A stretch of DNA of 64,000 nucleotides, taken from the NCBI RefSeq assembly GCF_000164865.1, contig NC_014618.1:2666001-2730000 (forward strand), read 5' to 3'. A program made the position numbers and the translations under genes. Source of the stretch: [Enterobacter] lignolyticus SCF1. Its GTDB lineage: Bacteria > Pseudomonadota > Gammaproteobacteria > Enterobacterales > Enterobacteriaceae. Positions 7,757 through 17,014 of this stretch are shown piece by piece. How positions within the stretch are numbered: position 1 is the first letter of the stretch; the number at the start of each line of letters is the position of its first letter. Below the pieces are notes generated by a model. The model had not been told where the DNA came from and did no database searches. It saw nothing but the letters and a program-made list of their open reading frames with translations.

Positions 7757-9319
7757 ATGCAAAGACCAAAACCTACGCTCGAGCTCCTGACCCGTGACGC
7801 CATTTATCGCGAAAACCCGACGGCGCTGTTTCATCAGCTGTGCGGCGCCCGCCCGGCAACGCTGCTGCTGGAGTCCGCCGACATCGACAGTAAGGACGAC
7901 GTAAAAAGCCTGCTGCTGGTCGACAGCGCGCTACGCATCACGGCATTAGGTGACACTGTCACTATTCAGGCGCTTTCTGACAACGGTCTGGCGCTGCTGG
8001 CGCTGCTCGACGATGCCCTGCCCGCCGGGGTGGAAAACCGGCAGCAGCCCCACGCCCGCGTGCTGCGCTTCCCGGCGGTCAGCAGCCTGCTGGATGAAGA
8101 CGCCCGCCTGTGTTCGCTCTCCGTTTTCGACGCGTTTCGCCTCCTCCAGACGCTGGTCACCGTGCCGGTAGCAGAGCGCGAGGCCATGTTTTTCGGCGGC
8201 CTTTTCGCCTACGACCTGGTGGCCGGTTTTGAAGACCTGCCCGCGCTAGAAAGCGATACCGCCTGCCCGGACTACTGTTTCTACCTGGCGGAGACCCTGC
8301 TGGTCATCGACCATCAGAGCAAAACCACCCGTATTCAGGCGAGCCTCTTTACCCCATCGGAGAGTGAAAAGCAGCGCCTGAGCCAGCGTATCGCCCAGCT
8401 CAGCCAGCAGCTGAACGAGCCCCCGCTGCCGCTGCCGGTGACGCGCATCGACAGCATGCGCTGCGAATGCAACCAGAGCGACGACGAGTACGGCGCCGTG
8501 GTGCGCAAAATGCAGCGCGCGATCCGCGCCGGGGAAATTTTCCAGGTGGTGCCGTCCCGCCGCTTCTCGCTGCCCTGCCCGTCGCCGCTGGCGGCCTACG
8601 ACGTGCTGAAGAAAAGCAACCCCAGCCCGTACATGTTCTTTATGCAGGATAACGATTTCACCCTGTTCGGCGCCTCGCCGGAAAGTTCGCTGAAGTACGA
8701 CGCCAACAGCCGCCAGATTGAAATCTACCCGATTGCCGGCACCCGTCCGCGCGGCCGCCGCGCCGACGGTTCGCTGGACCGCGATCTCGACAGCCGCATC
8801 GAGCTCGAGATGCGCACCGACCATAAAGAGCTGTCGGAGCACCTGATGCTGGTGGATCTGGCCCGTAACGATCTGGCGCGCATCTGTACGCCGGGCAGCC
8901 GCTACGTCGCCGATCTCACCAAAGTAGATCGCTACTCGTTCGTGATGCACCTGGTCTCCCGCGTGGTCGGCGAACTGCGCCGCGACCTCGACGTGCTGCA
9001 CGCCTACCGCGCCTGCATGAATATGGGCACCCTGAGCGGCGCGCCGAAGGTTCGCGCAATGCAGCTTATCGCGGCGGCGGAAGGCAAACGCCGCGGCAGC
9101 TACGGCGGCGCGGTCGGCTATTTCACCGCCCACGGCGACCTCGACACCTGCATCGTTATCCGCTCGGCGTTTGTCGAGAACGGCATCGCCACCGTCCAGG
9201 CGGGCGCAGGCGTGGTGCTGGACTCCGTTCCGCAGTCGGAAGCGGATGAAACACGCAACAAAGCTCGCGCGGTGCTGCGCGCTATCGCTCAGGCCCACCA
9301 CGCACAGGAGATTTTCTGA
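7757..9319 (+). CDS. trpE: anthranilate synthase component I
   Basis: 520-residue chorismate-using subunit of anthranilate synthase, the first step of tryptophan synthesis; it works in a complex with TrpG(D). The N-terminal LLES motif (38-40 region) contributes to the tryptophan feedback site. The C-terminal chorismate-binding domain shows PIAGTRPRG, DHKELSEHLMLVDLARND, and the GAPKVRAM and GSYGGAVGY blocks. The stop overlaps the trpGD start by one base (TGATG), indicating translational coupling. It is controlled by TrpR and the attenuator upstream. Confidence 0.98.
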   Translation: MQRPKPTLELLTRDAIYRENPTALFHQLCGARPATLLLESADIDSKDDVKSLLLVDSALRITALGDTVTIQALSDNGLALLALLDDALPAGVENRQQPHARVLRFPAVSSLLDEDARLCSLSVFDAFRLLQTLVTVPVAEREAMFFGGLFAYDLVAGFEDLPALESDTACPDYCFYLAETLLVIDHQSKTTRIQASLFTPSESEKQRLSQRIAQLSQQLNEPPLPLPVTRIDSMRCECNQSDDEYGAVVRKMQRAIRAGEIFQVVPSRRFSLPCPSPLAAYDVLKKSNPSPYMFFMQDNDFTLFGASPESSLKYDANSRQIEIYPIAGTRPRGRRADGSLDRDLDSRIELEMRTDHKELSEHLMLVDLARNDLARICTPGSRYVADLTKVDRYSFVMHLVSRVVGELRRDLDVLHAYRACMNMGTLSGAPKVRAMQLIAAAEGKRRGSYGGAVGYFTAHGDLDTCIVIRSAFVENGIATVQAGAGVVLDSVPQSEADETRNKARAVLRAIAQAHHAQEIF

Positions 9320-10914
9320 TGGCTGATATTCTGCTGCTCGATAATATCGACTCTTTCACCTATAACCTGGCAGATCAGCTGCGCGCCAACGGCCACAGCG
9401 TGGTGATTTACCGCAACCACGTTCCGGCCCAGACCTTAATCGACCGTCTGACCACCATGGAAAACCCGGTGCTGATGCTCTCCCCTGGCCCCGGCGCGCC
9501 GTCGGAAGCGGGCTGCATGCCGGAGCTGCTGACCCGCTTGCGCGGCAAGCTGCCGATCATCGGCATCTGCCTCGGCCACCAGGCCATTGTAGAGGCCTAC
9601 GGCGGTTACGTCGGCCAGGCGGGCGAAATTCTGCACGGTAAAGCGTCCAGCATTGAGCACGACGGTCAGGCGATGTTCGCCGGACTGCCGAACCCGCTGC
9701 CGGTAGCGCGCTATCACTCGCTGGTTGGCAGCAACATCCCGGCGGGACTGACCGTCAACGCGCACTTCAACGGCATGGTGATGGCGGTGCGCCATGACGC
9801 CGACCGCGTCTGCGGCGTGCAGTTCCACCCGGAATCCATACTGACCAGCCACGGCGCGCGCCTGCTCGAACAAACGCTGGAATGGGCGCTGAAAAAGCTC
9901 GAGCCCGCCAACACGCTGCAGCCGATCCTCGAGAAACTGTATCAGGCGCAGACCCTGAGCCAGCAGGAGAGCCACCAGCTGTTTTCCGCGGTGGTGCGCG
10001 GTGAAGTGAAGCCTGAACAGCTGGCCGCCGCGCTGGTGAGCATGAAAATTCGCGGCGAAGACCCGCAGGAGATTGCCGGCGCCGCCACCGCGCTGCTGGA
10101 AAACGCCGCGCCGTTCCCGCGTCCGGACTACCCGTTTGCCGATATCGTCGGCACCGGCGGCGACGGCAGCAACAGCATCAATATTTCCACCGCCAGCGCC
10201 TTTGTGGCGGCCGCCTGCGGGATGAAAGTGGCGAAACACGGCAACCGCAGCGTCTCGAGTAAATCCGGTTCCTCCGATCTGCTGGCGGCCTTCGGCATCA
10301 ACCTGGATATGAAGGCCGAGAAGTCGCGCGAAGCGCTTGACGAGCTGGGCGTCTGCTTCCTGTTTGCGCCGAAATACCACACCGGCTTTCGTCACGCCAT
10401 GCCGGTGCGCCAGCAGCTGAAGACCCGCACCCTGTTCAACGTGCTGGGGCCGCTCATCAACCCGGCGCACCCGCCGCTGGCGCTGATTGGCGTCTACAGC
10501 CCGGAGCTGGTGCTGCCGATCGCCGAAACGCTGCGCGTGCTTGGCTACCAGCGCGCCGCCGTGGTGCACAGCGGCGGTATGGATGAAGTTTCTCTGCATG
10601 CGCCTACCGTGGTGGCAGAGCTGCACAACGGCGAAATCAAGAACTATCAGCTCACCGCCGACGACTTCGGCCTGACGCCGTACCGCCAGGAGCAGCTTGC
10701 CGGCGGCACGCCGGAAGAAAACCGTGACATTCTCACGCGCTTACTACAAGGTAAGGGTGAAGCCGCTCACGAAGCCGCCGTCGCGGCCAACGTGGCGATG
10801 CTGATGCGCCTGCACGGACATGAAGACCTGAAAACCAACGTTCAAAACGTACTGGATGTGCTGCACAGCGGCGCGGCCTATGACCGGGTGACCGCCTTAG
10901 CGGCAAGAGGATAA
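9319..10914 (+). CDS. trpGD: bifunctional anthranilate synthase glutaminase / anthranilate phosphoribosyltransferase
   Basis: 531-residue fusion, the usual enterobacterial form (trpD in E. coli). Residues about 1-195 are a class I glutamine amidotransferase with Cys84 in GICLGHQA and the FHPES histidine/glutamate pair. From about 200 onward it is anthranilate phosphoribosyltransferase with the PRPP loop GTGGDGSNS and NVLGPLINP. It supplies ammonia to TrpE and then converts anthranilate to phosphoribosylanthranilate. The gap to trpCF is three bases. Confidence 0.98.
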   Translation: MADILLLDNIDSFTYNLADQLRANGHSVVIYRNHVPAQTLIDRLTTMENPVLMLSPGPGAPSEAGCMPELLTRLRGKLPIIGICLGHQAIVEAYGGYVGQAGEILHGKASSIEHDGQAMFAGLPNPLPVARYHSLVGSNIPAGLTVNAHFNGMVMAVRHDADRVCGVQFHPESILTSHGARLLEQTLEWALKKLEPANTLQPILEKLYQAQTLSQQESHQLFSAVVRGEVKPEQLAAALVSMKIRGEDPQEIAGAATALLENAAPFPRPDYPFADIVGTGGDGSNSINISTASAFVAAACGMKVAKHGNRSVSSKSGSSDLLAAFGINLDMKAEKSREALDELGVCFLFAPKYHTGFRHAMPVRQQLKTRTLFNVLGPLINPAHPPLALIGVYSPELVLPIAETLRVLGYQRAAVVHSGGMDEVSLHAPTVVAELHNGEIKNYQLTADDFGLTPYRQEQLAGGTPEENRDILTRLLQGKGEAAHEAAVAANVAMLMRLHGHEDLKTNVQNVLDVLHSGAAYDRVTALAARG

Positions 10915-10917
10915 AAA

Positions 10918-12276
10918 ATGCAGACCGTTTTAGCGAAAATTGTTGCCGACAAAAAAATCTGGGTCGACGCCCGTAAGCAACAGCAGCCATTAGCCAGCTT
11001 TCAGAATGACATCGTGCCAAGCAGCCGTCATTTTTACGATGCGCTGCAGGGCGCGCGCACCGTATTCATTCTCGAATGCAAGAAGGCCTCGCCGTCCAAA
11101 GGCGTGATCCGCGAGGACTTCGATCCGGCGCGTATTGCCGGTATCTACAAGCACTACGCCTCCGCAATTTCCGTGCTGACCGATGAGAAATATTTCCAGG
11201 GCAGCTTCGATTTTCTGCCGATCGTCAGTCGCATCGCGCCGCAGCCCGTGCTGTGCAAGGACTTTATTATCGATCCTTACCAGATTCAGCTGGCGCGCTA
11301 CTACCAGGCCGATGCCTGCCTGCTGATGCTTTCGGTGCTGGACGATGAGCAGTACCGCCAGCTTGCCGCCGTCGCCCATAGCCTGAGCATGGGCGTGCTG
11401 ACGGAGGTCAGCAATGAGGAAGAGCTTGAGCGCGCTATCGCTCTCGGCGCAAAGGTGGTGGGGATCAACAACCGCGACCTGCGCGACTTGTCTATCGATC
11501 TCAACCGCACCCGTCAGCTGGCGCCGCGCCTTGGCGCAGGCGTTACCGTCATCAGCGAGTCCGGGATCAATACCTACCGCGAGGTGCGCGAGCTGAGCCA
11601 TTTTGCTAACGGCTTTCTGATTGGCTCCGCGCTGATGGCGCATGACGATCTCAACGCCGCCGTGCGCCGCGTGCTGCTGGGGGAGAACAAGGTCTGCGGG
11701 CTGACCCGCGCGCAGGACGCCCAGGCCGCCTATGAGGCCGGCGCGCTCTACGGCGGCCTGATTTTCGTGCCCTCCTCGCCGCGCGCGGTCAGTGAAGCGC
11801 AGGCCCGCGAGGTGATGCGCGCCGCGCCGCTCTGCTACGTCGGCGTCTTTCGCAACTCCCCGGCGTCGGAGATTGCTGCCACCGTCGGGCAGCTTGGTCT
11901 GAGCGCGGTCCAGCTGCACGGCAGCGAAGACCAGGCCAGTATCGATGCGCTTCGCGCTCTGCTGCCCGCTGGCGTACAAATCTGGAAAGCGCTGAGCGTC
12001 GGCGAAACGCTGCCGGCCCGCAACCTCAACCACGTCGATAAGTACGTGCTGGATAACGGCCAGGGCGGCACCGGCCAGCGCTTCGACTGGTCCCTGCTTA
12101 ACGGCCAGCCGCTGAGCAACGTTTTACTGGCAGGCGGTCTTGGCCCTGACAACTGCGTAGAAGCCGCAAAAAGCGGCTGCGCCGGGCTCGATTTCAATTC
12201 AGGTGTAGAGTCGCAACCGGGAATCAAAGATGCCAGCAAGCTGGCCTCGGTATTTCAGACGCTGCGCGCATATTAA
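10918..12276 (+). CDS. trpCF: bifunctional indole-3-glycerol-phosphate synthase / phosphoribosylanthranilate isomerase
   Basis: 452-residue fusion (trpC in E. coli) of two (beta/alpha)8 barrels. IGPS covers about 1-255, with ECKKASPSKG near the N-terminus and VVGINNRDLRDLSIDL; PRAI covers about 256-452, with VCGLTRAQDA (catalytic Cys) and the phosphate-binding LLAGGLGPDN. It carries out two consecutive tryptophan-pathway steps. The neighbouring genes are nearly contiguous. Confidence 0.98.
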   Translation: MQTVLAKIVADKKIWVDARKQQQPLASFQNDIVPSSRHFYDALQGARTVFILECKKASPSKGVIREDFDPARIAGIYKHYASAISVLTDEKYFQGSFDFLPIVSRIAPQPVLCKDFIIDPYQIQLARYYQADACLLMLSVLDDEQYRQLAAVAHSLSMGVLTEVSNEEELERAIALGAKVVGINNRDLRDLSIDLNRTRQLAPRLGAGVTVISESGINTYREVRELSHFANGFLIGSALMAHDDLNAAVRRVLLGENKVCGLTRAQDAQAAYEAGALYGGLIFVPSSPRAVSEAQAREVMRAAPLCYVGVFRNSPASEIAATVGQLGLSAVQLHGSEDQASIDALRALLPAGVQIWKALSVGETLPARNLNHVDKYVLDNGQGGTGQRFDWSLLNGQPLSNVLLAGGLGPDNCVEAAKSGCAGLDFNSGVESQPGIKDASKLASVFQTLRAY

Positions 12277-12285
12277 GGAGCAATG

Positions 12286-13479
12286 ATGAGTACGTTATTA
12301 AATCCCTACTTTGGTGAGTTTGGCGGCCAGTACGTGCCGCAGATCCTGATGCCCGCCCTGCGCCAGCTCGAAGAAGCCTTCGTCAGCGCGCAAAAGGACC
12401 CGGCGTTTCAGGCCCAGTTTACCGACCTGCTGAAAAACTACGCCGGTCGCCCGACGGCGCTGACTAAATGTCAGAACCTGACCACCGGCACCAACACCAC
12501 GCTGTACCTCAAGCGTGAGGACCTGCTGCACGGCGGCGCCCACAAAACCAACCAGGTGCTCGGTCAGGCGCTGCTGGCAAAACGCATGGGCAAAACGGAA
12601 ATCATCGCCGAAACCGGGGCCGGTCAGCACGGCGTCGCCTCGGCGCTGGCCAGCGCCCTGCTCGGCCTGAAATGCCGCGTTTATATGGGCGCGAAAGACG
12701 TTGAGCGCCAGTCGCCTAACGTCTTCCGTATGCGTCTGATGGGCGCAGAAGTGATCCCAGTGCACAGCGGTTCCGCCACGCTGAAGGATGCCTGCAACGA
12801 GGCGCTGCGCGACTGGTCCGGCAGCTATGAAACGGCGCACTATATGCTGGGCACCGCGGCGGGCCCGCATCCGTACCCGACCATCGTGCGTGAGTACCAG
12901 CGCATGATCGGCGAAGAGACCAAAGCGCAGATCCTCGAAAAAGAGGGTCGTCTGCCGGATGCCGTTATCGCCTGCGTCGGCGGCGGTTCTAACGCCATCG
13001 GCATGTTTGCGGACTTCATCGATGAGGCGTCGGTTGGGCTTATCGGCGTCGAGCCTGCCGGTCACGGTATTGAAACCGGCGAGCACGGCGCGCCGCTGAA
13101 GCATGGCCGCGTCGGCATCTATTTCGGCATGAAATCGCCGATGATGCAGACCGATGAAGGCCAGATTGAAGAGTCTTACTCCATTTCCGCCGGGCTCGAT
13201 TTCCCGTCCGTCGGGCCGCAGCACGCGTACCTGAACAGCATCGGCCGCGCCGATTACGTCTCCATTACCGACGACGAAGCGCTGGAGGCTTTTAAGGCCC
13301 TGTGCCGTCACGAGGGGATTATCCCGGCGCTGGAGTCCTCCCACGCGCTCGCTCATGCCCTGAAAATGATGCGCGAGGCCCCGGAAAAAGAGCAGCTGCT
13401 GGTGGTTAACCTGTCCGGTCGCGGCGATAAAGACATCTTCACCGTACACGATATTCTGAAAGCGCGAGGGGAAATCTGA
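12286..13479 (+). CDS. trpB: tryptophan synthase beta chain
   Basis: 397 residues from the second of two adjacent ATGs. The second is preferred because AAGGAG is then five bases upstream and the product (MSTLLNPYFGEFGG) equals the E. coli length. PLP-dependent condensation of indole and serine; the PLP lysine is Lys87 in GGAHKTNQ, and the phosphate-binding GGGSNAIG is present. It forms an alpha2-beta2 complex with TrpA. Its last base is shared with the trpA start (TGATG). Confidence 0.98.
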   Translation: MSTLLNPYFGEFGGQYVPQILMPALRQLEEAFVSAQKDPAFQAQFTDLLKNYAGRPTALTKCQNLTTGTNTTLYLKREDLLHGGAHKTNQVLGQALLAKRMGKTEIIAETGAGQHGVASALASALLGLKCRVYMGAKDVERQSPNVFRMRLMGAEVIPVHSGSATLKDACNEALRDWSGSYETAHYMLGTAAGPHPYPTIVREYQRMIGEETKAQILEKEGRLPDAVIACVGGGSNAIGMFADFIDEASVGLIGVEPAGHGIETGEHGAPLKHGRVGIYFGMKSPMMQTDEGQIEESYSISAGLDFPSVGPQHAYLNSIGRADYVSITDDEALEAFKALCRHEGIIPALESSHALAHALKMMREAPEKEQLLVVNLSGRGDKDIFTVHDILKARGEI

Positions 13480-14288
13480 TGGAACGCTATGACAACCTGT
13501 TTGCACAACTGAAAGCTCGCCGGGAAGGCGCGTTTGTTCCCTTCGTGACGCTCGGCGATCCGACGCCGGAACAGTCGCTCAACATCATTGACACCCTGAT
13601 CGACGCGGGCGCCGATGCGCTGGAGCTGGGCATCCCCTTCTCCGACCCGCTGGCGGATGGGCCGACGATTCAGAGCGCCACGCTGCGCGCCTTTGCCGCA
13701 GGGGTGACGCCGACCCAGTGCTTCGAGCTGCTGGCGGCTATTCGTCAAAAGCATCCGACCATTCCCATCGGCCTGCTGATGTACGCCAACCTGGTATTTA
13801 ACCGCGGTATCGACGAGTTTTACGCCACATGCGCCCGCGTGGGCGTCGACTCGGTGCTGGTGGCCGACGTGCCGGTGGAAGAGTCCGCACCGTTCCGTCA
13901 GGCGGCGATGCGCCATAACGTGGCGCCGATCTTCATCTGCCCGCCAAACGCCGATGACGAGCTGCTGCGCCAGATTGCCTCGCACGGTCGCGGCTACACC
14001 TATCTGCTCTCCCGTGCGGGCGTCACCGGCGCGGAGAACCGCGCCGCCCTGCCGCTGCACCATCTGATCGATAAGCTCACCGAATACCATGCCGCGCCGC
14101 CGCTGCAGGGCTTCGGCATCTCCTCGCCCGATCAGGTCGCAGCCGCCATCGGCGCAGGCGCGGCGGGCGCGATTTCCGGCTCCGCAATCGTCAAGATTAT
14201 CGAGAAACATGTCGGTAATCATCCGGCGATGCTGGCCGAGCTGAAAGCCTTCGTTCAGGCGATGAAGGCGGTAACCCGCAGCGCGTGA
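13479..14288 (+). CDS. trpA: tryptophan synthase alpha chain
   Basis: 269-residue TIM barrel that splits indole-3-glycerol phosphate into indole and glyceraldehyde-3-phosphate. The catalytic Glu49 and Asp60 are in ALELGIPFSDPLAD, and the C-terminal phosphate site lies in GFGISSPDQV and AISGSAIV. It is the last gene of the trp operon, one base overlapping trpB, and is followed within eight bases by a strong hairpin. Confidence 0.98.
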   Translation: MERYDNLFAQLKARREGAFVPFVTLGDPTPEQSLNIIDTLIDAGADALELGIPFSDPLADGPTIQSATLRAFAAGVTPTQCFELLAAIRQKHPTIPIGLLMYANLVFNRGIDEFYATCARVGVDSVLVADVPVEESAPFRQAAMRHNVAPIFICPPNADDELLRQIASHGRGYTYLLSRAGVTGAENRAALPLHHLIDKLTEYHAAPPLQGFGISSPDQVAAAIGAGAAGAISGSAIVKIIEKHVGNHPAMLAELKAFVQAMKAVTRSA

Positions 14289-14293
14289 TCCCG

Positions 14294-14776
14294 CTACCGT
14301 CTGGCGCTATTGCCAGACGGTGCTTCTCCTTTCACCGCCTGCGCATATCTGCGCAGCAGCGAAAACAGCTGCAGCACATCCTCCTGCGGCCAGTCGGCAA
14401 AAACAGAATTCATTAGCCGCTGCCGCGCCTCGTCAATGCGCTGCGTCAGCGCCTCCCCGACCGCCGTTATCGTCACTTCGCTGACCCGCTTGTCATGCCT
14501 GCCCGCCCGTTTGTTCACCAGCCCTAACGCCAGCAGGCGCGTCACCTGACGACTGACCGTGGTGTAGTCTCGCCCCAGCCTGTCGGCAAGCTCCACCACC
14601 CCCGACGGACCATAGCGTCCGATGGTCACCAGCAGTGGGAACAGCGCCTGATCGAGGCGGACATCGGCCGCTTTCATCAGCACCTCATCGCGCAACGGGT
14701 GGTTCATCACCCCCATGATGTCAAGCAGCGCACCGTGAAAATCGGTGATGTCATATTTTTTATGTGCATCTTGCAT
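14294..14776 (-). CDS. MarR family transcriptional regulator
   Basis: 160-residue winged-helix regulator. The recognition region ELADRLGRDYTTVSRQVTRLLALGLV and the wing RHDKRVSEVTITAVGEAL fit the MarR family. It is divergent from an MDR-type oxidoreductase, and two related dyads lie in the gap, one over its own start codon, so local autoregulation and control of the neighbour is the likely arrangement. The ligand cannot be told from sequence. Confidence 0.85.
   Translation of the reverse strand: MQDAHKKYDITDFHGALLDIMGVMNHPLRDEVLMKAADVRLDQALFPLLVTIGRYGPSGVVELADRLGRDYTTVSRQVTRLLALGLVNKRAGRHDKRVSEVTITAVGEALTQRIDEARQRLMNSVFADWPQEDVLQLFSLLRRYAQAVKGEAPSGNSARR
14296..14321. terminator. trp operon terminator, embedded in the 3' end of the convergent MarR gene
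   Basis: Perfect 10-bp stem ACCGTCTGGC / GCCAGACGGT with a six-base loop, followed on the + strand by a pyrimidine-rich TTCTCCTTT. The hairpin overlaps the last codons of the MarR-family gene. Confidence 0.8.
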
Positions 14777-14830
14777 GTAATTTTTTACCGGCGTAGAGTG
14801 GCGATATTAATTATGTGCATTTTACACATA
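14761..14830. promoter_or_regulatory. candidate MarR operators between regulator and oxidoreductase
   Basis: Two related 19-bp dyads. TATGTG-N7-CACATA at 14812-14830 is perfect. TATGTGCA-N3-TGCATGTA at 14761-14779 is imperfect and covers the MarR start. Their shared TATGTGCAT core and their position suggest binding by the flanking MarR protein. This is inferred. Confidence 0.5.
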
Positions 14831-14852
14831 TCTATCGTCAGGAGAAAAGCCG

Positions 14853-15812
14853 ATGAAAGCAGCCGTTGTCTACTCCCTCGAGCAGGGGCCGGTTTATGCG
14901 GATTTCGCGATGCCGCAGGCGCAGAGCGGGCAGCAGATCGTTCAGGTCAGCGCTGCCGCTATCAGCCATGTGGTCAAAAGCCGCGCCTCTGGCCAGCACT
15001 ACAGCTATGACGGGACACTGCCCTTTATTGCCGGTGTGGACGGCACCGGCGTCACCCGGGACGGCCAGCGCGTGTGGTTTGCGTTTCCCCCGTCACCGTG
15101 GGGAAGCATGGCCGAGTTCGTGCCGGTGGCGATAGACAGCTGTGTTGCCCTGCCCGACGACCTGGATGACGTAACGGCCGCGGCAATGGCGAACCCGGGG
15201 ATGTCGGCCTGGGCGGCGCTGGTCGATCGCACCGGTTTTCGCCCCGGAGAAACGGTGTTGATTAACGGCGCGACCGGTAGCGCCGGGCAGCTGGCGGTAC
15301 AGATAGCCCGCCACCTCGGCGCCAAAAAGATAGTCGCCACCGGGCGTAATATGACCGTACTCAACGGGCTGGGCGCTGACGTCGCCATTGCGCTGACCGC
15401 GGACGCGGCGGCTCTAGAGCAGCAGCTGGCGGAACAGGCCGCGGGGCGCATCGACGTGGTGGTTGACTACCTCTGGGGAAATGTCGCGCAAACCCTGCTG
15501 ACGTCGCTGGCAACGCACGCCAGCGGCACAGAACCCATACGCTATGTGCAGGTCGGCGCGCAGGCGGGACAGAACATCACGCTCGCGGGCGCGCTGCTGC
15601 GCGCCTCCCCCATCCAGCTGATGGGCAGCGGTATCGGCAGCCTGAGCTTTCCCCGGCTGGTCGCCGCCACCGGCGCGATGCTGCAGGCCGCAGCGGAGGG
15701 TGGTTTTCGTATTGCGCACACCACCGCCCCTCTGAGCGACGTTGCCCGCGCCTGGCCGCTGGACGACAGTAAGCATCGTACGGTATTTACCGTCGCAGAC
15801 AACTCCCTGTAA
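14853..15812 (+). CDS. MDR/quinone oxidoreductase-like NAD(P)-dependent alcohol dehydrogenase superfamily protein
   Basis: 319-residue medium-chain dehydrogenase/reductase. The GroES-like N-terminal domain is followed by a Rossmann domain with LINGATGSAGQLAVQIARHLG (nucleotide-binding glycines). No cysteine-rich structural zinc loop is seen, so it belongs with the zinc-free quinone oxidoreductase-like group. RBS AGGAG precedes the ATG. It is divergent from a MarR regulator that probably controls it. The substrate is unknown. Confidence 0.82.
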   Translation: MKAAVVYSLEQGPVYADFAMPQAQSGQQIVQVSAAAISHVVKSRASGQHYSYDGTLPFIAGVDGTGVTRDGQRVWFAFPPSPWGSMAEFVPVAIDSCVALPDDLDDVTAAAMANPGMSAWAALVDRTGFRPGETVLINGATGSAGQLAVQIARHLGAKKIVATGRNMTVLNGLGADVAIALTADAAALEQQLAEQAAGRIDVVVDYLWGNVAQTLLTSLATHASGTEPIRYVQVGAQAGQNITLAGALLRASPIQLMGSGIGSLSFPRLVAATGAMLQAAAEGGFRIAHTTAPLSDVARAWPLDDSKHRTVFTVADNSL

Positions 15813-15833
15813 AAGAAGGGGTTGATATTTCAT

Positions 15834-15856
15834 ATGAGAAAGATTATCTTTCTCAT
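15834..15856. repeat. perfect inverted repeat downstream of the MDR gene
   Basis: ATGAGAAAGA-TTA-TCTTTCTCAT, 10-bp arms, AT-rich and without a T tract. It could be an RNA 3'-end stabiliser or a protein site. Confidence 0.5.
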
Positions 15857-15902
15857 CACCAGATAGTTGAGTAAATCACTCAGGTATTTGGTACGACATT
15901 GC

Positions 15903-16841
15903 TCACATTGCTTCCAGTATTATTTGCCCGCCTCGCGCGGGCTTTTTTTCGCCGACGGTCACCACCCGCAGGTCCTCATCGATAAACATGCACCGGTTTC
16001 GACCGCTTTGTTTACCCATATACATTGCAGCATCAGCGCGCTCCAGCGCCCGATGCAATGGCTCTCCTTGCTGTACCGGCGTGAGCCCGCAGGTCACCGT
16101 AATGCGAATCTCATGCGGCTCCACATGTATCTGATAATCGGCAATCGCCTGGGTTATCCGTAGTCCCGTACGACATGCCTCATGCTGGCTGTGCGCTTTC
16201 AGGATCACGATAAACTCTTCACCGCCATAACGGTATACCGGCTCATAGCTGCGTGTGGAAGCGCGCAACTTCTCGGCAAACGCCCGCAGCACGCCATCGC
16301 CCACCAGGTGTCCCCAGGTATCATTAATGCGTTTAAAATGATCAATATCTAACAACAGGATATACAGTTTGCCGTCACTTTCATCGCTCAACTGGGCATC
16401 GAAGGATTCATCCAGAATCCGCCGCAACGGTAAACCCGTTAACGTGTCATAACTGGTGCGGATCTGCAGAAGATGCCGCCGATACTGGTAAATAGATTCA
16501 ATAAGCCCCTGAAGCGCGGCATGAAACGTATCAAACAGTTTCAGTTTGACATCTTTTGCAACAATTGACGCAACCAGCTCCCGGCAGACGCGGTGCGTTT
16601 CCTCGTGGTGTAAGTGGATTGCGAGCAGCAGTCCCTTGTCTTCCGGGTGTTCCTGTAATGTCTTATTGACCCAACGGCCAAACTGACACAGATCATGAGA
16701 GCTGATTGCCGTAATTTCGGGAACGTCGCGGTCGTTGACGGAAACATAACGAAATACATCCACCAACCATTTATAATGCGCGTGTAATGATTGATTTAAA
16801 CTCTCAATAACCGCATCAATTTTCACTAATTCATTTTTCAT
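15903..16841 (-). CDS. dgcZ: DgcZ-type diguanylate cyclase (CZB-GGDEF)
   Basis: 312 residues. Residues about 10-125 form a chemoreceptor zinc-binding (CZB) domain whose ligands His22, Cys52, His79 and His83 occupy the same positions as in E. coli DgcZ (YdeH). The GGDEF domain follows, with LLLDIDHFKRINDTWGHLVGD and GGEEF at 206-210. The usual RxxD inhibitory site five residues upstream reads RSYE. It is expected to make c-di-GMP from two GTP in the cytosol and to be inhibited by zinc, as reported for E. coli DgcZ. It stands alone here. Confidence 0.9.
   Translation of the reverse strand: MKNELVKIDAVIESLNQSLHAHYKWLVDVFRYVSVNDRDVPEITAISSHDLCQFGRWVNKTLQEHPEDKGLLLAIHLHHEETHRVCRELVASIVAKDVKLKLFDTFHAALQGLIESIYQYRRHLLQIRTSYDTLTGLPLRRILDESFDAQLSDESDGKLYILLLDIDHFKRINDTWGHLVGDGVLRAFAEKLRASTRSYEPVYRYGGEEFIVILKAHSQHEACRTGLRITQAIADYQIHVEPHEIRITVTCGLTPVQQGEPLHRALERADAAMYMGKQSGRNRCMFIDEDLRVVTVGEKKPARGGQIILEAM
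15925..15949 (+). terminator. terminator for the MDR gene, inside the dgcZ 3' coding end
   Basis: GCCCGC / GCGGGC hairpin followed by seven Ts on the + strand. It overlaps the last codons of the convergent diguanylate cyclase gene. Confidence 0.75.
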
Positions 16842-16981
16842 ATTGCTCCTCCCTCCCTGAAAAGAGATTCACTAAACACCACCACACTAACAGCCGCTAG
16901 TTATAGTAGCGTAAAGAAAGAACAATATAAGAAAAGCCTGTACGTCAATCCGCTTATTATTCAGCGGACATACTTAGATAT

Positions 16982-17012
16982 AAGACCGATGCATTAGCAC
17001 CGGTCTTTTTTT
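16982..17012. terminator. hairpin between the SYLF lipoprotein gene and dgcZ
   Basis: AAGACCG / CGGTCTT arms with a 12-base loop and a run of Ts on the + strand. The T-run orientation does not match the upstream minus-strand gene, so its role is uncertain. Confidence 0.4.
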
Positions 17013-17014
17013 GG

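Noticed and set aside
9436..10626. 396-codon frame antisense to trpGD
   Set aside because: Mirror of an essential operon gene; no start signals or homology.
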